This document shows, piece after piece, positions 63,352-64,000 of a stretch of 64,000 nt of DNA. Location of the stretch: positions 137,153,498 through 137,217,497 of the forward strand of contig CM063502.1 of assembly GCA_032207245.1 (NCBI GenBank), in the 5' to 3' direction. The notes beneath the pieces were generated by a model that did not search any database, was not told the origin of the DNA, and saw only the letters and a list, made by a program, of their open reading frames with translations. Within the stretch, counting starts at the first letter, position 1; every line of letters starts with the position of its first letter. This DNA is from Pardosa pseudoannulata (Eukaryota > Arthropoda > Arachnida > Araneae > Lycosidae). The translations under genes were made by a program, and so were the position numbers.

Positions 63352-64000
63352 AGAAATTAAAATTTAAGAATTTTTTTATGTAATACTCATTAAAAATGAA
63401 TAAATCTAATTTTGTAAAAATAAAAATGCTCAAAATTTTATGCTAATTCACACTCAATTTTATCTTTTTTTGGATACATCCCCAAACTTTAAGGAAAAGA
63501 ATAAAGTTTTAGATTTATTGGGTCTAAAAATGTTTATCTCTCAAACTGTTTCGCTTCTCTCAGTAATATAAGGTACAAGCATTAGACTAGTTGTCCTTAT
63601 AACTAACTTAAAATCATGAATGTAAATTTAACTTATTCCGTAAACTTTTAAGATGTTGATTAATAAACATTAAACTTGCTCGTACTTTATATTTCTAAGC
63701 TATTATATCGTCTAAAAATTCATAATTAACCAATGCTCTTTTATATGAAGATTGTAAATTCTAAAGAAAACGACATTTTCTATATTCATAAAAGATTCAA
63801 AACAGCAACCAATTAAATCATTTAGGTTCATCGAGAATTTCATAAGCATAATTCAGTAGCCAAGTGATAATTTAATAAAAATTTCATTGTGTATTTTTTA
63901 GTAATTCATTTTAAATAAAAGTGTAATTTTTTTAACGGAATTGTACAAATTATTTGTATTTAAAGGAATTTATTTATCATATATAAATAAGCCATATAAG
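63352..64000. other. AT-rich non-coding sequence (window edge)
   Basis: Nothing recognised. A 74-codon minus-strand frame at 63209-63433 reads through the CT tract and is not credible. Confidence 0.55.

Overview
The window looks like 64 kb of non-coding nuclear DNA from an AT-rich animal genome. By eye about three quarters of the bases are A or T. There are no operons, no bacterial signals and no complete protein gene, and almost every open frame is short and starts inside AT-rich or repeat sequence. What can be recognised is mobile-element debris typical of arthropods: a tRNA-derived SINE family, a mariner (DD34D) element, a BED-finger hAT derivative, a probable piggyBac fossil and a short retroelement with clear target-site duplications. 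I lean towards an arachnid, probably a spider, because of the SINE and mariner types. That is an inference from general familiarity and no host gene is present to test it.

Layout. 0-9 kb: an AT microsatellite, small direct duplications, a 52-bp near-perfect palindrome, a degenerate coding-like patch (about 1.57-1.88 kb) and two decayed SINEs. 9.0-10.0 kb: a hAT element with 8-bp target duplications, a BED zinc-finger frame and a deleted catalytic core. 11.35-12.75 kb: a dead mariner flanked by TA. 13.5-16 kb: diverged direct repeats around a ~690-bp (TA)n tract. 18.4-18.8 kb: a 385-bp retroelement between perfect 15-bp target duplications. 19.15-19.31 kb: a piggyBac-like fossil. 19.9-21.1 kb: three microsatellites. 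23.5-26.7 kb: five SINEs, the last three with readable target duplications. 28-42 kb: mostly featureless, with one old ~535-bp duplication, two palindromes and two decayed SINEs. 42.36-43.62 kb: a five-copy 252/253-bp tandem array. 46.9-49.3 kb: a 144-bp duplication and two SINEs. About 50.25-50.52 kb: an isolated CpG-dense patch. 53.3-54.8 kb: a 393-bp duplication split by a SINE, then another old SINE. 57-61.5 kb: further degenerate duplications, a GC-richer patch and a palindrome. The last 2.4 kb hold little.

No genes here act together as a pathway. The recurring themes are SINE insertion (13 recognisable copies on both strands), local direct duplications with units of about 100-535 bp, and near-perfect palindromes with 2-3-nt spacers. 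I found no convincing undescribed system. The items most worth a second look are the short hAT derivative that keeps its BED frame, the five-unit array, the one-sided C interruptions of the long (TA)n tract, the palindromes and the CpG-dense patch.
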